Below, piece after piece: positions 7,365 through 15,604 of a stretch of DNA of 22,775 nt; the first letter of the stretch is position 1; the number at the start of each line of letters is the position of its first letter. A program made the translations under genes and the position numbers. Origin of the DNA: DATKDU01 sp035649415 (GTDB taxonomy: Bacteria; Planctomycetota; Planctomycetia; Pirellulales; Pirellulaceae); assembly GCA_035649415.1 (NCBI GenBank), contig DASRJP010000422.1, positions 1-22,775 of the forward strand. The letters are read 5' to 3'. Below the pieces are notes generated by a model. That model was not told where the DNA came from. It saw nothing but the letters and a program-made list of their open reading frames with translations, and did no database searches.

Positions 7365-7397
7365 AACATTCGCTTCCTCGACTTTGGACTTTGGACT
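7303..7397. repeat. GTCCAAA-word palindrome spanning the DUF1549-DUF1501 junction
   Basis: The plus strand carries near-tandem AGTCC(G/A)AA words at 7303-7339 (AGTCCGAAGTCCAAAGTCC and on). The reverse complement CGACTTTGGACTTTGGACT follows at 7379-7397, separated by about 40 bases. The right arm lies in the 38-bp gap between the two genes. The left arm is inside the DUF1501 reading frame and encodes the repetitive SDFGPWTLDFGLR. Confidence 0.8.
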
Positions 7398-7402
7398 GTT
7401 TG

Positions 7403-9097
7403 TCAATGGTTCCATGAAAACTCCGTACTGTTGAGCAGCACCCAGTACAGGTCTTCCATCGCCCCGGCCCGGTTGCGCTCCTCGCGATCGGCCAGGCGCT
7501 TTGTGAAGTGAGCCAGCTCGGCTGGCGTCGGACGCCGCGTCAGCGTCACGAGATACGCAGTCTCGACCGCCTGATGGTTTTTGGGAGTGACCATCGCAAT
7601 CCGCGTGGCAGCATTCTGGACCGGATTCTGATCGGTCCGCTCCTTGACCAGCTCGCCGTTCATCATCAGCAGCCGCTGCGGGATCGTGCCGCCGCGGTCG
7701 ATGAACTCATCCTCGCCCAAATCGCCGTAGCGCTCGACAAACTGGTTCGTCTGGATGAATTTGCCGAGCTGGCTGAAGATATGCGCGTCGGCATTGATCG
7801 TGGTCAGCGACGACGCCTGGATCACGGCGCCGGCAACCTGCTCGGGACGCATCCGTGTCACCGGAAAAACGGCCCACTCCTGCTCGTGTGCCGGCGTGAC
7901 CTCAAAGTCGGCCTTGCTGTCGAGCTGATACACGTCGGTGGCCGCAATGATCGCGATCAGCCGCTTGACGTCGTAGCCGTGGGAAATGAAGTCCTCCGCC
8001 AGCGTCTCCAGTCCCGGCGGATATTTGCCGAAGAGGGGAATGCTGTCCACGGGCTCCAAGAGCGCGCGGCCGAACAAAATGGCCCACAGGCGGTTGGCCG
8101 TCGCGCGGGCAAACGGCTTGTTGTTTGGATTTGTCACCCAGCGGGCAAGCTGCTGGCGGCGCGTGCCGCGGCCATCAAAAATCTCCTCGCCGTAAGGAAC
8201 CTGAGGAGCAACCACTTCCTCCTTGTCGGCCTCGAGATACTTGGTCTGATAGGAGCGTTTCGGATCGTCCTGAATGCCGGTCAAGCCGGTGCGCGCCTGA
8301 CCGAAGAAAGCCGCAAGCTGGTGAAAGTCCGCCTGCTTGCCGCCGCGCGGTTCATCTGCCGCGCCGAGCGTGACGTTTCCCAGCCGATCATCGTGGCACT
8401 GGAGGCAGTCGATCCGCATGCCGAGAAAGGCGCGGGTCGTCCGTGCCGCCAGCCGGACTTCATCCGGCCGGTTCCCTTCTTGCTGCCTGGCAGTGACCGT
8501 CAGAAAGTTCACGGCGGGTTCGGCGTTCCACAGGCCTGTATCGGCGATGAGCTCGCGAACGATCGCATCGTAAGGCGTTTTCTTCTCCAACTGATCGGCC
8601 AGCCAGGTCACAAATCGCCGGCGGCGGTAGACGATAAACGGGCCGTTCTCCGTGCCGACGTACGCCCGGGCCAGACGCTCGGCCACGTAGTCGGCGTAAC
8701 GGCGATCCTCGAGCAAATGAGCAAGCCACCAATTGACTCGATCCGCCGGACGCACCTTTTCCAGTTCGCGAATTTCTTCCAGCGACGGAATCGTGCCAGT
8801 TAGCGCCAGTGACAGGCGGCGGGCGATCGCTAGGTCGTCCGCGCGAGCGGCCGGCGACAATCCCTTTTCGCGCCAGTGGTCGCGGAATTCCTGATTGATT
8901 TTGGCGACCACCACGGCCAGGTCTGCGGCAGTCGTCTGACCCTTCTCGGCGCCGTCTGGCGCTGCGCTCGCCGGGGTGACGTTCAAGCGGCCGCTGCGAA
9001 AGTCGCGCGGCGTGTCGACCCGGTCCCGATCGAGCAGATTTCGCCCGACAAGCGCCAGACCTGTCACGCACAAAGCGAGAAACAGAATGTTACGCAT
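7403..9097 (-). CDS. DUF1549/DUF1553 protein with CXXCH motif
   Basis: With the start at 9097 (MRNILFLALCVTGLALVGRNLL) the protein has 564 residues and an N-terminal signal anchor; an ATG two codons earlier (9103) is equally possible. Longer frames back to 9247 read as non-protein. DUF1549 covers about residues 60-250 (INQEFRDHWREKGLSPA, ARRLSLALTGTIPSLEEI, then FLGMRIDCLQCHDDRL). Cys231-Leu-Gln-Cys-His235 is a c-type-haem-like motif usual for this family. DUF1553 follows (RRQLARWVTNPNNKPFARATANRLWAILFGRALLEP; later GGTIPQRLLMMNGELV and YLVTLTRRPTPAEL). The gene heads a two-gene operon with the DUF1501 gene. Such pairs are very numerous in planctomycetes. A role in periplasmic or extracellular polymer processing is often supposed but not shown here. 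Confidence 0.88.
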   Translation of the reverse strand: MRNILFLALCVTGLALVGRNLLDRDRVDTPRDFRSGRLNVTPASAAPDGAEKGQTTAADLAVVVAKINQEFRDHWREKGLSPAARADDLAIARRLSLALTGTIPSLEEIRELEKVRPADRVNWWLAHLLEDRRYADYVAERLARAYVGTENGPFIVYRRRRFVTWLADQLEKKTPYDAIVRELIADTGLWNAEPAVNFLTVTARQQEGNRPDEVRLAARTTRAFLGMRIDCLQCHDDRLGNVTLGAADEPRGGKQADFHQLAAFFGQARTGLTGIQDDPKRSYQTKYLEADKEEVVAPQVPYGEEIFDGRGTRRQQLARWVTNPNNKPFARATANRLWAILFGRALLEPVDSIPLFGKYPPGLETLAEDFISHGYDVKRLIAIIAATDVYQLDSKADFEVTPAHEQEWAVFPVTRMRPEQVAGAVIQASSLTTINADAHIFSQLGKFIQTNQFVERYGDLGEDEFIDRGGTIPQRLLMMNGELVKERTDQNPVQNAATRIAMVTPKNHQAVETAYLVTLTRRPTPAELAHFTKRLADREERNRAGAMEDLYWVLLNSTEFSWNH

Positions 9098-9285
9098 CCA
9101 CATACGATTCGCTCGCTTCGCCGGCACGCTCACGGTTCGTTTTCGCGGCGGCAAACCGAATCTTGAAACGGCCGGCCGCCGACAACAGGTATTATCGCAC
9201 GCCGCCTCCGCAGTCAGCCATAAACAAATACTTTCGCTGGGGCCCAAAAGTTTCGCTTACACTGGAGGATCATCGGGACGTAAGT

Positions 9286-9317
9286 GCCGGCGGAGCCAGT
9301 CCTTTTGGACCGCCGGC
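9286..9317 (+). promoter_or_regulatory. GC-rich bulged hairpin just upstream of the polytopic membrane gene
   Basis: GCCGGCG (9286-9292) pairs with CGCCGGC (9311-9317), and inside it GTCC-TTTT-GGAC pairs further, with a six-base bulge on the 5' side. It ends 25 bp before the chosen ATG at 9343. It could affect initiation, but would be coding if translation starts at 9163. Confidence 0.3.
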
Positions 9318-9342
9318 GCCAGGTATTGCCCTCTCGAGCACC

Positions 9343-10839
9343 ATGTCCAGCCCCATAACGCCGCTGCCGCCCCAACTGACGGGGCCGCCCGACCCCGTGG
9401 TTAGCGGCCGCGTGCCGCCGGTGTTGCGCGGACCAGGCGGCCCTGACGTGTTTGACGCGCCGGTAGTGGCAGACGATATCGGCCCCTTGGCGGTCCCGCC
9501 GGTTCGAGTGGTCGCACAGCCAGCTTCCACCGGCAAGCCAGCGGTCGATGCCGCCGGCCGCCGAATTCCCAAAAGCTGGCCGGTTTACCTGTGGTATCTC
9601 CTGTGCACGTCGCTGGAGTGGCTGTTCGGGCTGGCCAGCGTCGTTGGCTGCCTGGCTGTCCTATCGGCAATTCCGCTCGTCCAGTTCGTCAGCCTTGGTT
9701 ACCTGCTGGAGGCCAGCTCGCGGATCGCCAAGAGCGGCCGCTTGCGGGACGGCTTCATCGACATGCACAAATTCGCCCGCATCGGCAGCATCGTCCTGGG
9801 GACGTGGTTGTTACTTTTGCCGCTGCGTTACCTGTCGTCGCTTTCGCTCGATGCACATCTCGTCGATCCGGGAAGCTTTAGCGCCCGCGCTTATCGCATC
9901 GCGCTGTTGGCTTGTACCGTGCTGATGATTGGCCACATCCTGCTGGCCTGGTACAGCGGCGGCAAGCTGCGGCATTTCTTCTGGCCGCTCCTAGCGCCGT
10001 TTCAAGCGGCCGCCCTGTTTCTGTTCGGCGGCATAATCGGACCCATCCTGCGGCCATTGGTCGAGCGGTTGTCGAAAAAGCTGGCCGAGGACATGTATGT
10101 CGAGCGGCCGCTGACGGCCTGGTTTCCGCCGGCGATCCTCTTTGCAGGCATTCGGCGGGGACATCTCTATCGCGAGGCGCGCGACGCGGTCTGGGAATTC
10201 GCCGTTGGCCTGAATTTGCCGCAGCACTTCTGGCTGGGATTGCGGGGTTGTGCGGGGGCGGTCGTATGGCTGCTGGTGCCGGTGCTGTTGCTCATCGGCG
10301 GGTCAACGATTCCCAACGGCGGCCTGGCGTTTGTGTCGGGCTGGCTGGGCGCGCTCATGCTCACGATCGTGCTGGCGCACCTGTTGATCCTGCAAACGCA
10401 TTTCGCCTGCGAGAAACAGTTCGTGGCGTTCTTTGACGTGGTGCGCTGCTGGGGACTCTTCCAGCGTGCGCCGCTGGCGTGGTGGCTGGCGCTTAGCGTG
10501 GCGCTATTGGCCTCGGTACCGCTTTACCTGGCGACGATCGAGATGACGCAGCGGGAGCTGACGTATCTGATCAGCCTGTTCTTTGTGGCGTTTTTGTATC
10601 CGGCTCGTCTGCTGGCGGGCTGGGCGATGGGGCGCTCGCTAAGGCACCAGGGCGCGCAGCGGCCGCTGACGCCGCTGCGATTCATTTTTTCCGTATTTCT
10701 GGTGCTGCCGGCAACGGCGCCGGTGATTCTGTTTTACATCGTGATCCTGTGGGCCAGCCAATACACGGCCTGGTTCGGTCCGGCCAGCTTGCTCGTGCAG
10801 CACGCCTTCATGGTGCCAGTGCCGTTCTTGGGCGTATGA
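9343..10839 (+). CDS. Polytopic membrane protein, unknown function
   Basis: With the start at 9343 (MSSPITPLPPQ) the protein has 498 residues. The frame is open back to 9163, but those residues overlap the divergent gene's upstream region and look non-protein. Residues 1-75 are Pro/Gly/Val-rich, without a signal peptide and probably cytosolic. About nine hydrophobic segments follow, the clearest being SLEWLFGLASVVGCLAVLSA, IGSIVLGTWLLLLPL, IALLACTVLMIGHILLAW, FQAAALFLFGGIIGPIL, VVWLLVPVLLLIGG, ALMLTIVLAHLLIL, WWLALSVALLASVPLYL, YLISLFFVAFLYPARLL and the C-terminal VFLVLPATAPVILFYIVIL. A loop contains GIRRGHLYREARDAVWEFAVGLNLP. No transporter motif is recognised. It stands alone, divergent from the DUF1549 operon and convergent with the PQQ gene. 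Confidence 0.75.
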   Translation: MSSPITPLPPQLTGPPDPVVSGRVPPVLRGPGGPDVFDAPVVADDIGPLAVPPVRVVAQPASTGKPAVDAAGRRIPKSWPVYLWYLLCTSLEWLFGLASVVGCLAVLSAIPLVQFVSLGYLLEASSRIAKSGRLRDGFIDMHKFARIGSIVLGTWLLLLPLRYLSSLSLDAHLVDPGSFSARAYRIALLACTVLMIGHILLAWYSGGKLRHFFWPLLAPFQAAALFLFGGIIGPILRPLVERLSKKLAEDMYVERPLTAWFPPAILFAGIRRGHLYREARDAVWEFAVGLNLPQHFWLGLRGCAGAVVWLLVPVLLLIGGSTIPNGGLAFVSGWLGALMLTIVLAHLLILQTHFACEKQFVAFFDVVRCWGLFQRAPLAWWLALSVALLASVPLYLATIEMTQRELTYLISLFFVAFLYPARLLAGWAMGRSLRHQGAQRPLTPLRFIFSVFLVLPATAPVILFYIVILWASQYTAWFGPASLLVQHAFMVPVPFLGV

Positions 10840-10841
10840 AA

Positions 10842-10905
10842 TGTAGTAGGCACACTCCGTATGCCGTCGGGAATAACTAACGGCACACGGAGTGTGCCTA
10901 CTACA
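10842..10905. repeat. Near-perfect 26-bp inverted repeat at a convergent gene junction
   Basis: Left arm 10842-10867 begins TGTAGTAGGCACACTCCGT; right arm 10880-10905 ends ACGGAGTGTGCCTACTACA. The arms match at 25 of 26 positions around a 12-bp loop. The one mismatch is A-C in rightward RNA but G-U in leftward RNA. The right arm supplies the TAG stop of the PQQ gene (10901-10903). It could terminate both convergent transcripts. From memory, this word is frequent in planctomycete intergenic DNA, so it may also be a dispersed element. Confidence 0.85.
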
Positions 10906-13900
10906 GCACCAGCTCCACGCTCTTCCAGAAAGTCACCGTCTGGTTGCCGTCGCCGCTGACGAACCGGCCGCAGACGACAAGCGTGCCGCGTTGGCCGGCC
11001 AGACTCGATAAATCAACCTCTAGAGTCTTCCAACGATCTTTGTAGGCCTGGTCGGTGACGTCGATAGCCTGCACGAGCCGGTCGCCAAAACGTACTTCGA
11101 CCTTCCAGTGATGGCCGGCGTCGTTGCCCACGCGTAGCCGCAACTTCGCAGCAGCGCCGGCCGGAATCGAGACGGGGCGTGCGAAAGCAATCGGCCACTG
11201 CGGGTTGGTGCGAATGCCCAGCACATTCGTCTCGCCATGTACTTCGGGAACCAGTCCCGTGCGATCGCCGATCTGGCCGCTGAGCACTTGCCACTGCGGT
11301 AGTACCTGTGCGGCGGCGGCAGTCAACGCCGGTGGAACGTGCTTCAGCCACAGCTCGCCCGCAAGTGCCGCCGGCCGCCTTTCAGGCTCGCCCGATGGCG
11401 TCAGCTCCACGATGTCGCGAGTCGGCTCGTGCTGCCCCTTGCCGAAGAACGTCCAAAGTCGGTTGTTAAAAGCAACCAGCGGCCCGAGCCGCGGATCGGC
11501 GTCAGTAAATTGCGGCACGACGGCCGAGCCCAGTTCATTGCCACCGGCGGGCTCCAACCATACCAGGCGAGTCTGGAACGAGGACGGCATTCCCGGGACG
11601 CTTTCGCGCTGTGCAAAAACAATCCCCGACGGTCCGCACAACTGAAAACTATGCAAGTCGGTTGCCGGACGTCGCCAGAGCGTTTTGCCGCTGGCCGCAT
11701 CGAGCGCCCGCAGATCGCTTTCCGTCCAGGCGATCAGCTTTCCCTCGACCAGGCCGCTGATGGCCAGCAGATCGGGAAGCACCGACAGCCAGTGGCGAGT
11801 GCCGGTCCGCGCATCCAGGCACTCGATGGACCGCACGCCGGGCTGCGCCACGTAGAGCCGCTCTCCATCCACCAGTGGTCGCTGGTACCGCTGCAAAATC
11901 CACCGCGGCTCTTCTTCCGCCGGCAGGACGACCTGCTTGCGGACCCACTTCAATCGCCCGCCCGCGTCCACCGCCAGGGTCACGCCCCCGAGGACCGCTA
12001 CCAGCGAATCCTCCAGTGCCGCCACTTCGCAGCAGGCATGGGCCCCCCAGGATTTTCGCAGACGCACCAGATCGCGCTGCTCCTGAAGCTCGCCGGTCGC
12101 GGCGTCGAAGCGATTCCACTTGACCTGTCCCTCTTCTCCCTCGGCCAGGACGATGCTCAGAACTACCAGTTGTCCCTGCACCAGGAGCGGATCGGAAACG
12201 AAAAACTCGCGCTCGCCAGTGCCGGCGGCCCACACGATCTTGCCATCCGCCTTGCTCAGGCAAACGAGCTGCGGACTTTGGCCATAGAGTTGTCGCGCGA
12301 AAATGTGCTGCGGCGTGATCAGGGGCCGCATGGCGATCATGGCCCAATCCTGCGCCGGCTTCATCGGCCCCGGCGGCGGCGGACTTTGCCACAGCCGCTG
12401 GCCGCTGGCCAGGTTGTAGGCCGCCACCTGGAATCGATTGGAGACGTAAAGCAAGTCTCCTTCGAGCACGGCCGCGATCTGCCGGTCGACCCACGGGACG
12501 CGGAACTGATTGGTGCGGCGGACGACCTCCTCCTGCGGCTTGTCGCCGACGTTTCCGTCCAGGCGGGCCTTCGTTTGGGCTTGCATGGCTGCGGCGGCAG
12601 GAACGCTTGCCGCAGCCAGCGAATAGTCGCTGTCCGCCGGCAGCGATGCCGCCCCACGGCCGCGCATCTCGGCTACGAGCGACTCGAACTGCTCGCGGGT
12701 CAGAGAAACCTCTCCCAGGCGAACGTTCTGCGTGGGCGGCGATTCGGCGTCGCGCCCCAGCATGGCCGCCGCCAGGCGAATGCGCGGCGAAAGTTCGCCG
12801 GCCAGCGCTGGCGCAGCCTCGATGGCCCGGCGATACTCGGCGATGGCCCGCGCAAACCAGCCGCTGGCCAGCGCCTGGTCCCCCAGCCAGCGGTGGGCTT
12901 CGGCAGCGGCCTCCGTTCCGGCAAATTGCATTGCCGCCAGCTCCACGGCCGCCGAATCTCCGGCGGCAATGGCCTGCGACATTCGCAATCGGGCCACGGG
13001 CGCAAAACGGGTCTGGAGCGCTTCCCGCAAGGGCGGGTGACGATCCAGCATCAACTGGATTGCCACGGGGAGCGATACCAGCAGCTCCTTGTCCTCCAGC
13101 CACGGGGCAACCCCGGACGCGTTTTCGGCCCCCAGGGAGGTGAGCATCCCGGCGGCGTCCTCCCAGGCCTCGCTTTCCAGCACCGACCTGGCATCGGTGA
13201 TGGCGTTGTAGGTGTCCTTCGAGACCTCTTCGACGAGCAGCGGCCGCCAGCCGTCCTTGAGACGCGTCGGCGGTTCGCCGCTGGCGCCGGGGGCGTCGCG
13301 ACGCGTTGCCGTTTCCGCCCATTCCAGCAGCGGCGCCTGCTGCTGCAGCTGAAAGAATCGCCACTGGCGGCATAGCTCCAAGGTCTCGACCGCAGTCTTG
13401 CGACTGACGGAATCGATCAATTCCCAGCGGAGAATGTCCGCCAGAGTCGGCGGCTGCGCCAGCGGGGTCACGAGCGGAACGCTCATGTACGCGTGCTGAA
13501 TCGTGGACCAGGGGAGCTTCTCTTCTTCCTCGAATGCCATGCGTGCCAACTGCAAGTAGCGGCTCGTCAGACCAAGGCGCATCGCCTGGCCATCGCGCAG
13601 ATCCGTCACCAGCAGCATCGCGTCGTTGAGCGCAGCTATCTGCTCGGCAGTCGGCAGCTTTCGCTCAGCGGCATCGTCAAGCAGCAGCTCCAGCAGTGCA
13701 TGGGCCAGCTCACGGTGCGCGCCGGCCCCGAGGGTGCGAATCGCACAAGCGCGGCGCCAGACGGCCGCGTCCACGTCCGTCGGGGCCAGCCGCGTCACAT
13801 CCGCCAGCCAATCGCCGAGCGATGCTGCCGTGGGAAAACCGCTGGCACGCTGGCGGACTTCAGCCGGCGCCAGAGCGGCCAGTCCATTGAGCTCGCGGAG

Positions 13901-15604
13901 AATGATTCGCTTGAGCGTCAAATGCGTGTCGGGGCGATTGGCGACCACCTGTAGTCCGAGATAGCGGCGGCCGGCGGGCGGAGCGTCCTGGGCCATGTCG
14001 AGCTGTGCCCAGTGAATGCCGTCGCTGGAGAGCCACCAACGAAGATTCCCGGCACCGTAGAAAATGCGGACGAAAAAATGCCCGGCGATCAGGGGCGCGG
14101 GTCGTTCTTTGAACTCCTGAACCGGCCCCTCGTGAAAGTCGTCCGGGCCACGCAGCATAGCGGCCAGTTGCCCCGTGCGCTGGTCGCGAAAGAATCGCAA
14201 CACCTGCGGCGAGGCTCCCTGGTCGGCCCCCAGAAACACGCTCGTGCCTGGCGACACGTCGTCCAGTTCGACAATCACTTCACACAGGCTCGACATGGGG
14301 AGCGCGGCATAGCACTCCGACTGCTGTTTCGCCTTGTCCGCTCTCAGGCGCAGCGAACCGCCTTCGAGCGATTCCGCCGGCGCGATGTCCGGCTGGCTGC
14401 TGGTCCAGGCGAGATCAGCGGGCCGCAGCGAGTCGAATACGACCTGCGGCTCGGCAAGCGGCTGCGGATCGCCCTGCGTACGGATGAGCTCCAGGCCATG
14501 AAAGGCGGCTCGTCCCTCGAAATAGACGTCGTCGGGCGGGCCGGGCAGCGGCGCGGAAAGCAGCACGACGTTGCCGCGGCTGAGGATCAGCTCGCCGCCG
14601 CGATGGCGGATTTCGATGGGTCCGCCAAAGCGGATCTCGCTGCGGCGGCAGCGGTCGTCGTCGGTGGCGGTGATGGCCAGCGTTTGCGGCCGCGCTTTGC
14701 CAGCTTGCCGCGTGGTGGCGTAGGCGGCCCAGCGATACTGTTGATCCTCGTAATAAACGAGCGTGACGCCGGCCAGGCCATGAAAAAAGTGCAATTGCAG
14801 GCGGTTGTAGTTCTCCAGCGAAACCTTTATCGCGGAATCGGCGGTCCACGGCGCTCGCAGCCGAGCAAGGCCCTCCATCTGCCCGCACTTGCCGCGCTGC
14901 GTATCAACTTCGGTGATGCGGTAGTTATGTCCGGGAACCGCTTCGAACCAGGCCAGCAGGTCGGTTCGACGCGGCAATTGCCTTTGCACGTCGAACGTGC
15001 GAAATGCCTCCTGGGAAAAGGCAGGCACGTTTTCCTGGTGCAGTACGGCCTGCCAGGGCGGGGCAGGCGCATGTGTCGTTGTAGCAGGCGAAGGTGAAGC
15101 GGTTTTTTCCGTGGCAGCGTCGCTCGCGCTGGCCGCAGGCGCCGCGGCACTGTTGTCAGTGTCGCTGGCCGCGCCCTGGTCGCTGGTCTCATCCTTGTTT
15201 CGGGATTTTGTCTTGGCCGCATCGTTTTTCACGTCGGTCGCGTCAACGACTTTCTTCGGTCCCGCAGCAAGGTCGGGCTCGCGCGGGCGCCCCCAGATCG
15301 CCTGGCGGAGCAGAAAAAACATCCCCACGAGCGCCAGGAGCGTCAGCGTAATGCCGAGGAGGGCGGCAGCAGGACCGGCCGCCGATTGTCGATGCTGCTG
15401 CGCCCGGTCGAGGATGTCCTGCGTCGAGAAGTTGACGCGTGCCAAGGCAGCGGCCAGGTAAGTCTCCATCTGCACCTGGCTGAGAAGCGCTTCGCGCAGT
15501 TCGGCTGACTCGGTCAGTCGGCGGCGCAAAAGATCGATTTCGGCCTCGGTCAGCTCGTCGGGCGTTTTCTCGGCGAGAACGGCCAGCAATTCCTGGTCGG
15601 TCAT
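10901..15604 (-). CDS. Giant single-pass membrane protein with PQQ-type beta-propeller, coupled to ECF sigma
   Basis: The protein has 1567 residues. Residues 1-75 are helical and charged (TDQELLAVLAEKTPDELTEAEIDLLRRRL), the cytoplasmic part expected of an anti-sigma-like tail, but without the zinc HxxxCxxC motif. Residues 79-103 form one membrane helix. Residues 105-185 are a low-complexity Ala/Ser/Thr/Lys linker. Residues 190-575 hold two beta-rich, LamG-like regions (VVFDSLRPADLAW; WWLSSDGIHW). Residues about 590-1000 are helical with a TPR-like stretch (AHRWLGDQALASGWFARAIAEYRRAIEAAP). Residues about 1025-1400 are a PQQ-like propeller with blades such as AYNLASGQRLWQS, CLSKADGKIVWAAGTG, ECLDARTGTRHWLS and ALDAASGKTLWRRP. 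Residues 1425-1567 are a C-terminal beta-sandwich. The ATG overlaps the sigma stop (ATGA). A periplasmic sensing role is inferred; domain limits are approximate. Confidence 0.85.
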   Translation of the reverse strand: MTDQELLAVLAEKTPDELTEAEIDLLRRRLTESAELREALLSQVQMETYLAAALARVNFSTQDILDRAQQHRQSAAGPAAALLGITLTLLALVGMFFLLRQAIWGRPREPDLAAGPKKVVDATDVKNDAAKTKSRNKDETSDQGAASDTDNSAAAPAASASDAATEKTASPSPATTTHAPAPPWQAVLHQENVPAFSQEAFRTFDVQRQLPRRTDLLAWFEAVPGHNYRITEVDTQRGKCGQMEGLARLRAPWTADSAIKVSLENYNRLQLHFFHGLAGVTLVYYEDQQYRWAAYATTRQAGKARPQTLAITATDDDRCRRSEIRFGGPIEIRHRGGELILSRGNVVLLSAPLPGPPDDVYFEGRAAFHGLELIRTQGDPQPLAEPQVVFDSLRPADLAWTSSQPDIAPAESLEGGSLRLRADKAKQQSECYAALPMSSLCEVIVELDDVSPGTSVFLGADQGASPQVLRFFRDQRTGQLAAMLRGPDDFHEGPVQEFKERPAPLIAGHFFVRIFYGAGNLRWWLSSDGIHWAQLDMAQDAPPAGRRYLGLQVVANRPDTHLTLKRIILRELNGLAALAPAEVRQRASGFPTAASLGDWLADVTRLAPTDVDAAVWRRACAIRTLGAGAHRELAHALLELLLDDAAERKLPTAEQIAALNDAMLLVTDLRDGQAMRLGLTSRYLQLARMAFEEEEKLPWSTIQHAYMSVPLVTPLAQPPTLADILRWELIDSVSRKTAVETLELCRQWRFFQLQQQAPLLEWAETATRRDAPGASGEPPTRLKDGWRPLLVEEVSKDTYNAITDARSVLESEAWEDAAGMLTSLGAENASGVAPWLEDKELLVSLPVAIQLMLDRHPPLREALQTRFAPVARLRMSQAIAAGDSAAVELAAMQFAGTEAAAEAHRWLGDQALASGWFARAIAEYRRAIEAAPALAGELSPRIRLAAAMLGRDAESPPTQNVRLGEVSLTREQFESLVAEMRGRGAASLPADSDYSLAAASVPAAAAMQAQTKARLDGNVGDKPQEEVVRRTNQFRVPWVDRQIAAVLEGDLLYVSNRFQVAAYNLASGQRLWQSPPPPGPMKPAQDWAMIAMRPLITPQHIFARQLYGQSPQLVCLSKADGKIVWAAGTGEREFFVSDPLLVQGQLVVLSIVLAEGEEGQVKWNRFDAATGELQEQRDLVRLRKSWGAHACCEVAALEDSLVAVLGGVTLAVDAGGRLKWVRKQVVLPAEEEPRWILQRYQRPLVDGERLYVAQPGVRSIECLDARTGTRHWLSVLPDLLAISGLVEGKLIAWTESDLRALDAASGKTLWRRPATDLHSFQLCGPSGIVFAQRESVPGMPSSFQTRLVWLEPAGGNELGSAVVPQFTDADPRLGPLVAFNNRLWTFFGKGQHEPTRDIVELTPSGEPERRPAALAGELWLKHVPPALTAAAAQVLPQWQVLSGQIGDRTGLVPEVHGETNVLGIRTNPQWPIAFARPVSIPAGAAAKLRLRVGNDAGHHWKVEVRFGDRLVQAIDVTDQAYKDRWKTLEVDLSSLAGQRGTLVVCGRFVSGDGNQTVTFWKSVELVL

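Noticed and set aside
7303..7397. Possible CRISPR array or microsatellite
   Set aside because: The units are only about seven bases, without spacers, and the two sides are reverse complements, so it is a word palindrome.
8393..8407. CLQCH as evidence of a true cytochrome c
   Set aside because: A CXXCH here is a normal part of the DUF1549 family. No second ligand or cytochrome fold is apparent, so haem binding is only possible.
11339..13375. 678-codon plus-strand frame inside the PQQ gene
   Set aside because: The minus-strand frame shows propeller blades and continuous domain structure. The plus-strand reading is low-complexity Arg/Gln/His-rich.
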